NCBI RefSeq assembly: GCF_002292295.1
Contig: NZ_DBBS01000012.1
Coordinates: 1-45,163 of the forward strand
DNA length: 45,163 nt
Source of the DNA: Sphingomonas sp. UBA978
GTDB taxonomy: Bacteria; Pseudomonadota; Alphaproteobacteria; Sphingomonadales; Sphingomonadaceae
Direction: 5' to 3'
Shown here one piece after another: positions 35,756 through 44,352 of the stretch. The notes under the pieces were generated by a model. That model was given only the letters and a program-made list of their open reading frames with translations, was not told the DNA's origin and searched no databases. The position numbers and the translations under genes were made by a program. Every line of letters starts with the position of its first letter. Position 1 is the stretch's first letter.

Positions 35756-35859
35756 GTGTGCTTGCTTAGCCCCTCACATACGAAATCAATGGCGAAACCG
35801 CCGAAACCCACGGAACCTTTGCCCCGTTACGGCAACGAAGGCTCCGGTGTATGGCCGCG

Positions 35860-35887
35860 ATATAGGTGGGGTTCCGCTTGCCGCAAG
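35860..35887 (-). promoter_or_regulatory. dnaK: RpoH-type heat-shock promoter of dnaK
   Basis: On the minus strand, CTTG (35887-35884) is followed after 17 bases by CCTATAT (35866-35860), which matches the alphaproteobacterial RpoH consensus CTTG-N17/18-CYTATNT very well. The start of the message would lie about 100 bases ahead of the dnaK ATG. I see no CIRCE repeat here, so HrcA is unlikely to act at this promoter. Confidence 0.72.
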
Positions 35888-35943
35888 ACGGTGCGCGCCA
35901 TAGTGGCATGACTCAAAATGACCCGGTTCGGGAAGGGCGATGC

Positions 35944-36396
35944 ATGATGCGCTGGTGGGTGCGGATGACGGCGGCGGCGCTGCCGATGGGACTGGCGGCC
36001 TGTAGCGGCCCCGAGCGGGTCGCGGTGGACGACGCCTGGATCCGGCTGCCCGCGGTCCCCGGCCGCCCTGGCGCCGCCTATTTCACGCTCGAAGGCGGCC
36101 CGTCGAACGCGACGCTCATCAACGTCAGCGCCGATATCGCGATCCGCGCCGAGATACATGAAAGCATGACCGGCGCCGGCGGCATGACGGGCATGAAGCC
36201 GCTCGCCAGCGTCGCGGTGCCGGCGAAGACCGACACCGCCTTCGCCCCCGGCGGCCGCCACGTCATGCTGTTCGACATCAATCCGAAGGCGAAGGCCGGC
36301 CGCATCTACAATCTGACGCTCAACTTCGCCAACGGTGCCCGCATCTACGCGCCGGCGATGGCGGTCGGCGCCGCGGACCCGGCGCCGGATTTCTGA
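35944..36396 (+). CDS. PCuAC copper chaperone lipoprotein
   Basis: I take the ATG at 35944, behind GGAAGGG, for a 150-residue lipoprotein. A short N-terminal helix ends in a lipobox (GLAAC, Cys20). The mature domain has His72, Met84, His106 and Met108 (IHESM, MTGMK, RHVM), which match the H-M-H-M copper(I) site of PCuAC, and the usual AYFTLEG strand. It likely hands copper to the CuA or CuB site of a cytochrome oxidase in the periplasm. The vgr-related gene follows closely on the same strand. Confidence 0.9.
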   Translation: MMRWWVRMTAAALPMGLAACSGPERVAVDDAWIRLPAVPGRPGAAYFTLEGGPSNATLINVSADIAIRAEIHESMTGAGGMTGMKPLASVAVPAKTDTAFAPGGRHVMLFDINPKAKAGRIYNLTLNFANGARIYAPAMAVGAADPAPDF

Positions 36397-36415
36397 GCGT
36401 GGCGGCCTGACGACC

Positions 36416-36874
36416 ATGCCCCGGCACGCCCGCCCCCTGACCGACGGCGAACGTGCGCTCGCCGCCTCGATGTTCCACGACGCGATCGATTACGACGCGG
36501 TCCGGCTGTCGCGGAGCAAATGGGCGTTCTTCCAGCCGCGCGACACGGTCATGGCACCGCGCGGCTGCATCCATTTCCACCCGAAAGGGACGGCATGGCG
36601 CGACGATTTCGCCGCCGCCGCGCTCACCGACCAGGGCCTCTTCATCCACGAGATGGTGCATATCTGGCAGCATCAGCGCGGCATCTTCCTGCCGCTCGCC
36701 CGCCATCCCTGGTGCCGCTACGATTATGCGCTGAAGCCGGGCCAGCCGCTCCATCGCTACGGTATCGAACAGCAGGGCGAGATCGTCCGCCACGCCTTCC
36801 TGCTGCGCCACGGCGCCCGCATCCCGGGCGCGCCGCCGCTCGCGCAATATGCCGGGCTCCTGCCGTTCGATTAA
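36416..36874 (+). CDS. vgr-related protein with HExxH motif
   Basis: The 152-residue protein resembles short proteins annotated vgr-related in sphingomonads. I choose the ATG at 36416 because PLTDGERALAASMFHDAIDYDAVRL matches the family's beginning. Residues 78-82 (HEMVH) form an HExxH zinc-hydrolase motif followed by IWQHQ, and IHFHPKG comes just before it. It has no signal peptide, so it should be cytoplasmic unless exported otherwise. A type VI secretion role is suggested only by its name; no T6SS gene is present here. Confidence 0.78.
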   Translation: MPRHARPLTDGERALAASMFHDAIDYDAVRLSRSKWAFFQPRDTVMAPRGCIHFHPKGTAWRDDFAAAALTDQGLFIHEMVHIWQHQRGIFLPLARHPWCRYDYALKPGQPLHRYGIEQQGEIVRHAFLLRHGARIPGAPPLAQYAGLLPFD

Positions 36875-37022
36875 CCATGACCGCGTCATTCCTGCCCGTC
36901 TGGCGCGGCTGACGTTACGGAAACGCCGCCGGAATGGTTTAACCGACGGAACAGTTACGTTTCGGTCCTATTAACGGTTTCCGGCCTAGGGAGACATCAT
37001 CTCCTCTCGACCAGGGTCACCG

Positions 37023-37727
37023 ATGTACCATGATTCTCCCGTCCGCCTGGCCCATTTGCTGGACGATACCGACCTCGTCGCCGCACTCCGCGATATCTGG
37101 TCGCTGCTGGAGCCGGTCATCGTCGCCGACGTGCGCACCTTCTGCTGCCATCCGCTGGCGCGGATGCTCTACGCCGGCACCGGCCTGACCGCGGCCGAGG
37201 TCGTCGCCCACGAACTCGATTACACCCGACGCAAGTTCCTCGGACCGTTCGATTCCACGCTCGACGCGCAGATGGTCGGCCGCGGCACGCGCTTCGTCGC
37301 CAACACCGGCAACGAAGAAGACTATCTCAACGGCCTCACCGAAAACTATCACCACCGTAACACATTGTTACGCAACGCTTTAACGACCGATCCGGCACGC
37401 TATGCGGCACTGACCAACGCGCTCTACCGCCTTGCGGCGGTCGACATCCGCGCCTTCGCCACCGGCGCCGCCGTGCATCGCCAGGCGCGCGAAGCGCAGG
37501 TGCGCCAGAGCCTCGCCGATGCGATGAGCGAGGTGACGCGGATCGTCGCCTCGATCAACGCGATCAGCAGTCAGACCAACCTCGTCGCCCTCAACGCCAC
37601 GATCGAGGCGGCGCGCGCGAACGAACACGGACGCGGCTTCGCCGTTGTCGCGCAGGAGGTCAAACGCCTCGCCCAGGCGACCCGCGCCGCGACCGAACAG
37701 GCCGCCGCATTGCTCGCCGCCGCCTGA
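37023..37727 (+). CDS. Minimal globin-sensor-like protein fused to chemoreceptor signalling tip
   Basis: The 234-residue soluble protein has two parts. Residues 1-145 are all-helical and resemble globin-coupled sensor domains (ALRDIWSLLEPVIVADVRTF, HELDYTRRKFLGPFD). Residues 150-234 hold the chemoreceptor tip: INAISSQTNLVALNATIEAARANEHGRGFAVVAQEVKRLA, the core that contacts CheA and CheW. The signalling part is far shorter than usual, with no membrane helix, no HAMP and no clear methylation helix. My alignment places Thr89 (VGRGTRF) where the proximal haem histidine should be; His110 or His111 are alternative ligands. It is preceded by a spacer with repeated GGTTT motifs and no other chemotaxis gene. 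Confidence 0.72.
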   Translation: MYHDSPVRLAHLLDDTDLVAALRDIWSLLEPVIVADVRTFCCHPLARMLYAGTGLTAAEVVAHELDYTRRKFLGPFDSTLDAQMVGRGTRFVANTGNEEDYLNGLTENYHHRNTLLRNALTTDPARYAALTNALYRLAAVDIRAFATGAAVHRQAREAQVRQSLADAMSEVTRIVASINAISSQTNLVALNATIEAARANEHGRGFAVVAQEVKRLAQATRAATEQAAALLAAA

Positions 37728-37734
37728 CGCCGGG

Positions 37735-38961
<1,227 letters not shown>

Positions 38962-39198
38962 GCCGCCACCTCTAGCGTTTTCAGCCACATGGCGTCCACT
39001 CGCTATCATGGCAGATCGTAGCTACAATCAGCCATGGACGGCGTATCGCAGGCTTTCGGGCAACGCCTCCTGGCCGCCCCGAAGACGAAGAGGCCCGGTT
39101 AACGGCCATCGGCACACCGGCGGACGATCGTGGACAGCGATCCTCGCGCAAAGTCGATTCGACGGTGCGTTTCATGTCAGTGGAAAGGAGTGACGCCG

Positions 39199-39444
39199 GT
39201 GAGCAACGGATCCATGATAGAAATCAAGGCCGATCCGAACGATCCCGACGATCGCGACGTCACGGTCGGGGCATTGGAACCCGCACGTACACAACGCCGC
39301 GAACGCCTGCGCGGTGTCCAGCGCGCGCCGACCAAGAAACAGGTGACGCTACGCCTCGACCCCGAGGTGATCGACAAATTCCGCGCAACGGGCCGGGGCT
39401 GGCAGGCGCGGATCAACGACGCGCTGAAAGCGGCCAAGGTCTAG
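39199..39444 (+). CDS. BrnA-like DNA-binding protein (orphan antitoxin)
   Basis: I choose the GTG at 39199, with AGGAG eight bases upstream, for an 81-residue protein (a later ATG at 39214 is possible). The C-terminal half reads KKQVTLRLDPEVIDKFRATGRGWQARINDAL, the ribbon-helix-helix motif of BrnA antitoxins. The N-terminus is acidic (IEIKADPNDPDDRD). BrnA normally follows a BrnT toxin gene, but I find none upstream, so this copy is an orphan or a general regulator. Confidence 0.75.
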   Translation: MSNGSMIEIKADPNDPDDRDVTVGALEPARTQRRERLRGVQRAPTKKQVTLRLDPEVIDKFRATGRGWQARINDALKAAKV

Positions 39445-39542
39445 GGCCGGTCGACATGCACCGCTGACGGCCTGCAAACGGGGGTTTCGCCACGTCGTCA
39501 TCTTGATGTCGATCGACCCATGGTTCGACCACGCGCCTTACG

Positions 39543-39569
39543 AAAAAGGGGAGCCGGCGGGCTCCCCTT
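39543..39569 (-). terminator. Rho-independent terminator of the hrcA-grpE operon
   Basis: On the minus strand a perfect 10-bp stem (AAGGGGAGCC and GGCTCCCCTT around a 4-base loop) is followed by TTTTT. It begins just after the grpE stop. This is the best intrinsic terminator in the window. Confidence 0.85.
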
Positions 39570-39576
39570 CTGCCGG

Positions 39577-40119
39577 TCAGTCCGGCTTGCGGGCCACGCC
39601 GACCAGTGCCGGCCGAAGCAGCCGGTCCTTAATCATATAGCCCGCCTGCATCTCCTGCACGATCGTACCGGGCTCAGCGTCGCTCGGCACTTCCATCATC
39701 GCCTGATGCTTGTTGGGATCGAGCGTCGCGCCCATCGCCTCGACCTTGGTGATACCGTTGCGCGCGAACACGCTGTCCAGCTCGCGGCCCGTCGCCTCCA
39801 GCCCCGTGACCAGGCCCTTCAATCGCTCGTCGGCGCGCAGGTCGGCGGGGATCGCCGACAGGCCGCGCGACAGATTGTCCGCCACCGACAGGATGTCGCG
39901 CGCGAAGGACGTCGTCGCATAGGCGCGCGCATCCGCCACTTCCTTTTCGGCGCGACGACGGACGTTCTGGATTTCGGCCTGCGCATACAGGGTCTGCTGC
40001 TTCGCATCGGCCAGTTGGTCCTCCAGCGCCGCGATCCGGTCGTGCTCCGCGACTTCGGGAGCGGCCTCGGCGGTCTCCTGACGCAGCGCCTCCGCGTCCA
40101 ATTTCGTCTCTTCGGTCAT
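39577..40119 (-). CDS. grpE: Nucleotide exchange factor GrpE
   Basis: GrpE releases ADP from DnaK. The 180-residue protein has a long N-terminal helix (LEDQLADAKQQTLYAQAEIQNVRRRAEKEVADARAY, the family's usual stalk) and the beta-domain with NKHQAMMEVPSDAEPGTIVQEMQAGYMIKDRLLRPALVGVA. It begins 15 bases after hrcA with AGGGA before the ATG, so the two form an operon. The DnaK and DnaJ partners lie 4-7 kb away in the window. Confidence 0.97.
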   Translation of the reverse strand: MTEETKLDAEALRQETAEAAPEVAEHDRIAALEDQLADAKQQTLYAQAEIQNVRRRAEKEVADARAYATTSFARDILSVADNLSRGLSAIPADLRADERLKGLVTGLEATGRELDSVFARNGITKVEAMGATLDPNKHQAMMEVPSDAEPGTIVQEMQAGYMIKDRLLRPALVGVARKPD

Positions 40120-40134
40120 TCGATTCCCTGTAGT

Positions 40135-41175
40135 TCAGCCCATCAAACGGGCGAGCGTTGCCGCCGTGAAATCCACCATGGGCACGACGCGGGCATAGTT
40201 CAACCGCGTTGGGCCGATCACCCCCACCACCCCGACCACCCGTCCGCCGGCCCCGCGAAACGGCCGCGCGATGACGGAAGAGCCTGACAAGGCGAACAAT
40301 TTGTTTTCTGCTCCAATGAAGATGCGGGTCGCGTCGCCGGCGCTCGCACTGTCGAGCAGGTTGGCGATTTCCTGCTTGCCCTCGAGGTCGTCGAGCAGGT
40401 CGCGAACCCGGTCGAGGTCGGCGGCCGCCGCCGCGTCGATCAGCCGGCTCTGCCCGCGGACGATGAACACCGGACGCCGTGCGCCGTCCTCGCTCCACAC
40501 CGCGAGACCCCGCTCGACCAAGGTCCGCGCCGCGACGTCCAGCTCCGCGCGTTCCTCGACCAATTGCCGCTCGATCCGCGCCCGCGCCTCGGCGAGCGTC
40601 AGCCCGCCGAGCGTCGCGGTCATGTAATTGCCCGCCTCGACCAGCGCCGAGGGCGTCATGCCCGCCGGCAGCTGGATCACGCGATTCTCGACGCTGCCGT
40701 CCTCGCTGACCAGCACCGCCATCGCCTGCGTCGCCGACAGCCCGACGAAGCCGATCGAGCGCAACGCCAGCTCGCGCTTGGGCACCATCACCAGCCCCGC
40801 GCAGGCGGACAGGCCAGACAGCGCGGCAGTGGTCGCCGCCAGCGCCTCCTCGACCGGGCCGTGATAGCCGACGCGCGATTCGATCGCCGCACGCTCCTCC
40901 GCCGACGGTTCGAGCGCCTGCATCATCCCGTCGACGAACAGTCGCAGGCCGCGTTCGGTGGGGATACGGCCCGCGCTGGTATGCGGGCTGGCGAGCAGCC
41001 CCAGCTCCTCCAGCTCCTGCATGACGCCGCGGATCGACGCCGGCGACAGGTTCAGCCCCGACGCGACCGCGATCGTCTTCGACCCCACCGGCACGCCCGT
41101 CGCGACATAGCCGTCCACCACCGCGCGGAAGATATCCCGCGCCCGGTCGCTCAATTCGGTGACGGGCGGTCCCAT
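40135..41175 (-). CDS. hrcA: Heat-inducible transcription repressor HrcA
   Basis: HrcA represses chaperone genes by binding CIRCE, an inverted repeat in their promoters. The 346-residue protein has the winged helix at the N-terminus (LSDRARDIFRAVVDGYVATGVPVGSKTIAVASGLNLSPASIRGVMQELEELGLL) and the HrcA GAF-like and C-terminal dimer domains ending FRGAGGRVVGVVGVIGPTRLNYARVVPMVDF. The length is normal. No CIRCE site is seen in this window, so its targets, probably groESL, lie elsewhere. Confidence 0.96.
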   Translation of the reverse strand: MGPPVTELSDRARDIFRAVVDGYVATGVPVGSKTIAVASGLNLSPASIRGVMQELEELGLLASPHTSAGRIPTERGLRLFVDGMMQALEPSAEERAAIESRVGYHGPVEEALAATTAALSGLSACAGLVMVPKRELALRSIGFVGLSATQAMAVLVSEDGSVENRVIQLPAGMTPSALVEAGNYMTATLGGLTLAEARARIERQLVEERAELDVAARTLVERGLAVWSEDGARRPVFIVRGQSRLIDAAAAADLDRVRDLLDDLEGKQEIANLLDSASAGDATRIFIGAENKLFALSGSSVIARPFRGAGGRVVGVVGVIGPTRLNYARVVPMVDFTAATLARLMG

Positions 41176-41181
41176 GCGCGC

Positions 41182-41709
41182 CTACCTAGGGCGCCGCGGA
41201 TCGCCGATAAAGGCCGCGATCGGTAGCGCCTCGGGCGCGGAGCGGAGGCCGGCGCGCATCTCCTGCGATCCGCAGCCGTAATAGACGTTCAGATGCTGGC
41301 GGCTGCCGCTCGCCTCGCTCCAGACGATGTCGACGCTCGGCATGTCGGTCGGCGCATTCTCGCATCCGGGCTGGCCAGGCTGCAGCAGCGCTTCGGGCTG
41401 GCTCGGGCGGTACGGTGCCAGCTTCGCGGCGAAGCTGTGATAGGCCGCGGGCGTCGCCTGAAACGGCTTGATCCCCGTTACCGCGGTGAAGCGCTTGCCC
41501 TCGAACGTTCCCTTGCCATTCGGCGCGATCGTCACCGCATAGACCGGGCAGGTGCCGAAACAGGGCGCGGTCTCGTAGCGGATCGTCTCGCTTTCGAGTG
41601 CGACCGGCCGGCCGTTATTGCCGGCATTGGACGCATCCACCACCACGCACCCCGACACGGCGGCCCCTGCCAGAACGACACCCAGTCCCGCGATCACACC
41701 CTTGCGCAT
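41182..41709 (-). CDS. DUF6438 lipoprotein upstream of hrcA
   Basis: The 175-residue protein starts at the ATG at 41709, preceded by GGGGAG. A signal peptide ends in a lipobox (AVSGC, Cys21). The next segment, IRYETAPCFGTCPVYAVTIAPNGKGTFEG, is the DUF6438 signature with paired cysteines in CFGTC. Later cysteines (GCENAP, YGCGS) could form a second disulfide. The gene stops 6 bases before hrcA on the same strand, so it probably shares a transcript with hrcA-grpE. Function unknown. Confidence 0.8.
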   Translation of the reverse strand: MRKGVIAGLGVVLAGAAVSGCVVVDASNAGNNGRPVALESETIRYETAPCFGTCPVYAVTIAPNGKGTFEGKRFTAVTGIKPFQATPAAYHSFAAKLAPYRPSQPEALLQPGQPGCENAPTDMPSVDIVWSEASGSRQHLNVYYGCGSQEMRAGLRSAPEALPIAAFIGDPRRPR

Positions 41710-41790
41710 AGCACTCCCCTTTGCTCACCACTGGCGCAGCCATCCGACGCCGTCTAGGGCGTTGCGCGATTGGACCTTGAGGAGAGTTGA

Positions 41791-42504
41791 ATGCGCCCCA
41801 GCGGCCGCGCCCCCGATCAGATGCGTGCCATCGCGATCGAGCCGAACTTCACCCGCCACGCCGAGGGATCGGTGCTGGTCGGCTTCGGCGACACCAAGGT
41901 GCTCGTCACCGCCAGCATCGAAGAGCGCGTGCCGCCGTTCCTGCGTGGCAAGGGCGAAGGCTGGGTGACGGCGGAATATGGCATGCTGCCCCGCGCCACC
42001 CACACGCGCGGCAACCGCGAGGCGGCCAAGGGCAAACAATCGGGCCGCACGCAGGAAATCCAGCGCCTGATCGGCCGTTCGCTGCGGTCGGTGGTGGACA
42101 TGAAGCTGCTCGGCGAGCGCCAGATCGTCCTCGACTGCGACGTCATCCAGGCCGACGGCGGCACCCGCACCGCCTCGATCTCCGGCGCCTGGGTCGCGCT
42201 GCGCCTCGCGGTCAACAAATTGATGGCGGACGGCAAGCTGGCGGTCGATCCGATCCAGCAGAAGGTCGCCGCGGTCAGCTGCGGCATCTATCAGGGCACG
42301 CCGGTGCTCGACCTCGACTATATCGAGGATTCGGGTGCGGATGCCGACGGCAATTTCGTCCTGCTCGAGAACGGCAACATCGCCGAGGCGCAGGCGACCG
42401 CCGAGCACGCCACCTATGACGAAGAGGCGCTGCTCCGCCTGCTCCGCCTCGCGCGGATCGGCTGCGCCGACATCTTCGCGGCACAGGAGCGCGCGGTCCG
42501 ATGA
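41791..42504 (+). CDS. rph: Ribonuclease PH
   Basis: RNase PH trims tRNA 3' ends with phosphate. The 237-residue protein opens MRPSGRAPDQMRAIAIEPNFTRHAEGSVLVGFGDTKVLVTASIEE, the family's N-terminus, and includes GWVTAEYGMLPRATHTRGNREAAKGKQSGRTQEIQRLIGRSLR, with the phosphate-binding arginines, and LDCDVIQADGGTRTASISGAW. GAGGAGAG lies six bases before the ATG. It overlaps the next gene's ATG by four bases. Confidence 0.97.
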   Translation: MRPSGRAPDQMRAIAIEPNFTRHAEGSVLVGFGDTKVLVTASIEERVPPFLRGKGEGWVTAEYGMLPRATHTRGNREAAKGKQSGRTQEIQRLIGRSLRSVVDMKLLGERQIVLDCDVIQADGGTRTASISGAWVALRLAVNKLMADGKLAVDPIQQKVAAVSCGIYQGTPVLDLDYIEDSGADADGNFVLLENGNIAEAQATAEHATYDEEALLRLLRLARIGCADIFAAQERAVR

Positions 42505-43127
42505 GCGGCGAGGGCAACACCCCGCAGGCGATCCGCAAGCTCGCCCCGGGCCGGCTCGTCATCGCCAGCCACAATCCCGGCAAGGTGCGCGAGATCGCCG
42601 AGCTGCTCGGTCCCTATGGAATCGAGCCGGTGTCGGCGGGCGAACTCGACCTGCCCGAGCCGGAAGAAACCGGCACCACCTTCGTTGCCAATGCCGAACT
42701 GAAGGCGTTGCAGGCGGCCGACCTCTCCGGCCTGCCCGCACTCGCCGACGACAGCGGCCTGTGCGTCGATGCGCTGGGTGGCGATCCCGGCATCTTCTCG
42801 GCGCGCTGGGCGGGTGAATCGAAGGACTTCGGCCACGCCATGCGCCTCGTCGAGGATCGGCTGAACGAGGAACCCGACCTGCCCCGCGACGCGCATTTCG
42901 TCTGCGCGCTGGCGCTCGCCTGGCCGGACGGCCACGTCGAATGGTTCGAGGGCCGCGTCGACGGCACCCTCGTCTGGCCGCCACGCGGCAAGGCCGGGTT
43001 CGGCTATGACGCGATGTTCCTGCCCGTCGATGCGACCGAAACCTTCGGCGAGATGGACCCGGCGGCGAAGCACGCGGTCAGCCATCGCGCGGATGCCTTC
43101 CGGCAGCTGGTGGCAGCGGTCCTCTGA
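42501..43127 (+). CDS. rdgB: dITP/XTP pyrophosphatase (RdgB/HAM1)
   Basis: This enzyme removes deaminated purine nucleotides (dITP, XTP) so they are not built into DNA. The 208-residue protein has the SHNPGKVREI nucleotide-binding motif near residue 23, FVANAELKA, ALADDSGLCVDALGGDPGIFSARWAG, and SHRADAF near the end, all family signatures. The start overlaps rph. It is coupled to rph and followed within a base or two by the GNAT gene. Confidence 0.96.
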   Translation: MSGEGNTPQAIRKLAPGRLVIASHNPGKVREIAELLGPYGIEPVSAGELDLPEPEETGTTFVANAELKALQAADLSGLPALADDSGLCVDALGGDPGIFSARWAGESKDFGHAMRLVEDRLNEEPDLPRDAHFVCALALAWPDGHVEWFEGRVDGTLVWPPRGKAGFGYDAMFLPVDATETFGEMDPAAKHAVSHRADAFRQLVAAVL

Positions 43128-43128
43128 C

Positions 43129-43761
43129 ATGGCGGCGGGTGGTATCGACCCGCGCCTCGTCCACGCCTGGCTCGCCGGCCGCTCGCTGGCCCGCGGCCTG
43201 CCCGCGCCGGTCGCCGACAGCGGCGGCTGGCGCGTCGACACCGGCGGCGAAGCGGAATGGCGCCGCTACGTCTTTCCCGCGGTCGGTCCCGGCCTGATCG
43301 CCCTGCTCGATACGATCGCGCAGCCGCGCATCTTCGTGAAGCTCTGCGCCGACGCCGACACGCTCCGCGCGCTGCTGCCGCCGGGCTGGTCGATCACCGA
43401 CGCCAATCGCATGATGGTGACGGACACGACGCCCGCCCCCTGCCCGGTGCCGCCCGGCTACGCGCTGCGCAGCGCGACCGATGACGGCGTGACCCATGCC
43501 ACGATCGTCACGCCGGACGGGGAAGAGGCCGCGTCCGGCCATGCCGCCGAGCACGGCGGCGCCTTCGTCTACGACCGGATCGTCACCCATGAGGCACACC
43601 GCCGCCGCGGCCTCGGCCGCGCGCTGATGGCTGCGCTCGGCGCCGCCCGCCGCGAACCCTCATCGCAACAGGTCCTCACCGCCACCGACATGGGAGCCGC
43701 GCTCTACACCGCGCTCGGCTGGCGCCGCTATTGCGCCTATACCACCGCTGGACGATCCTGA
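43129..43761 (+). CDS. GNAT-family N-acetyltransferase
   Basis: The 210-residue protein begins at the ATG at 43129, one base after the rdgB stop. Residues 130-200 carry the acetyl-CoA site: FVYDRIVTHEAHRRRGLGRALMAALGAARRE (the R/Q-x-x-G-x-G/A loop as RRRGLGRA), and the final LYTALGWRRYCAY, a common GNAT C-terminus. The first 120 residues have no clear counterpart (MAAGGIDPRLVHAWLAGRSLARG). The substrate is unknown. The close spacing suggests co-transcription with rph-rdgB. Confidence 0.84.
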   Translation: MAAGGIDPRLVHAWLAGRSLARGLPAPVADSGGWRVDTGGEAEWRRYVFPAVGPGLIALLDTIAQPRIFVKLCADADTLRALLPPGWSITDANRMMVTDTTPAPCPVPPGYALRSATDDGVTHATIVTPDGEEAASGHAAEHGGAFVYDRIVTHEAHRRRGLGRALMAALGAARREPSSQQVLTATDMGAALYTALGWRRYCAYTTAGRS

Positions 43762-43764
43762 ACC

Positions 43765-44328
43765 TCAATAGGCGACCTGCCCGAACACATTGCCCGGCGG
43801 GCTGTAGCGGCACACCAGATAGTCATCCGTCGCATTGCCCGCGATTGCACAGCCGACCTGCGTCGTGCCGCGCCAGACGATCTGCGTATAATGGCCGACG
43901 TCCTGCCAGCGCCCGGTGCGGCTCGACTGCGGCACCGCCACGTTGACGAAATCGCGCCGTTCCGCGACCCAATGGCCGATCATCTCGTCGAACCGATAGG
44001 CGCCGCGCGTGCCGGTCCACAGATTCTCGCCCTGGCGATCCATACCCATCGACTGCGGCGCATGTTCGAACCGCCCGGTCCGCGCCAGCGTGTCGGCATA
44101 GGCGCGCGCCGACGCCGCCAGCGGTTCGCTCCACGTCAGCGGCGCCACGCCGACGTCGCCGCGCGCGCGATTGTGCCGTTCCAGCATCACCCGTTGCAGC
44201 AGCACCGATCCCCGCGGCGCATTCGGCCCGGCGGGACGCGGCTCGACGACGCGATCGGGACGTTCGGGCGCCTGCGCGCAGCCGGCGAGGAAGAGGAGGG
44301 CGGCGATCCACGAGTGGCGTTTCAACAT
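43765..44328 (-). CDS. CAP-domain (SCP/PR-1 type) lipoprotein
   Basis: The 187-residue product starts at the ATG at 44328 (MLKRHSWIAALLFLAGCAQ), giving a signal peptide and a lipobox (FLAGC, Cys19); an ATG at 44340 is possible. The mature domain has the CAP core: MLERHNRARGDVGVAPLTWSEPLAASARAYADTLA, FEHAPQSMGMDRQGENLW, GHYTQIVWRGTTQVGCAIA and DYLVCRYSPPGN. These match the CAP motifs 1-4, including the histidine pair. Its role in bacteria is unclear. It is divergent from hemW. Confidence 0.9.
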   Translation of the reverse strand: MLKRHSWIAALLFLAGCAQAPERPDRVVEPRPAGPNAPRGSVLLQRVMLERHNRARGDVGVAPLTWSEPLAASARAYADTLARTGRFEHAPQSMGMDRQGENLWTGTRGAYRFDEMIGHWVAERRDFVNVAVPQSSRTGRWQDVGHYTQIVWRGTTQVGCAIAGNATDDYLVCRYSPPGNVFGQVAY

Positions 44329-44352
44329 TATCGCCGCCATATCGGCGCCACC

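Noticed and set aside
36877..36912. 11-codon frame after the vgr-related gene
   Set aside because: Too short, no ribosome-binding site, not hydrophobic.
38962..39198. BrnT toxin gene upstream of the BrnA-like gene
   Set aside because: The only open frame on the plus strand overlaps thrC and does not resemble BrnT.
41700..41725. CIRCE element near hrcA (TAGCACTC at about 41708-41715)
   Set aside because: Only one half site; the expected GAGTGCTA after nine bases is missing, and the half site overlaps the lipoprotein start.
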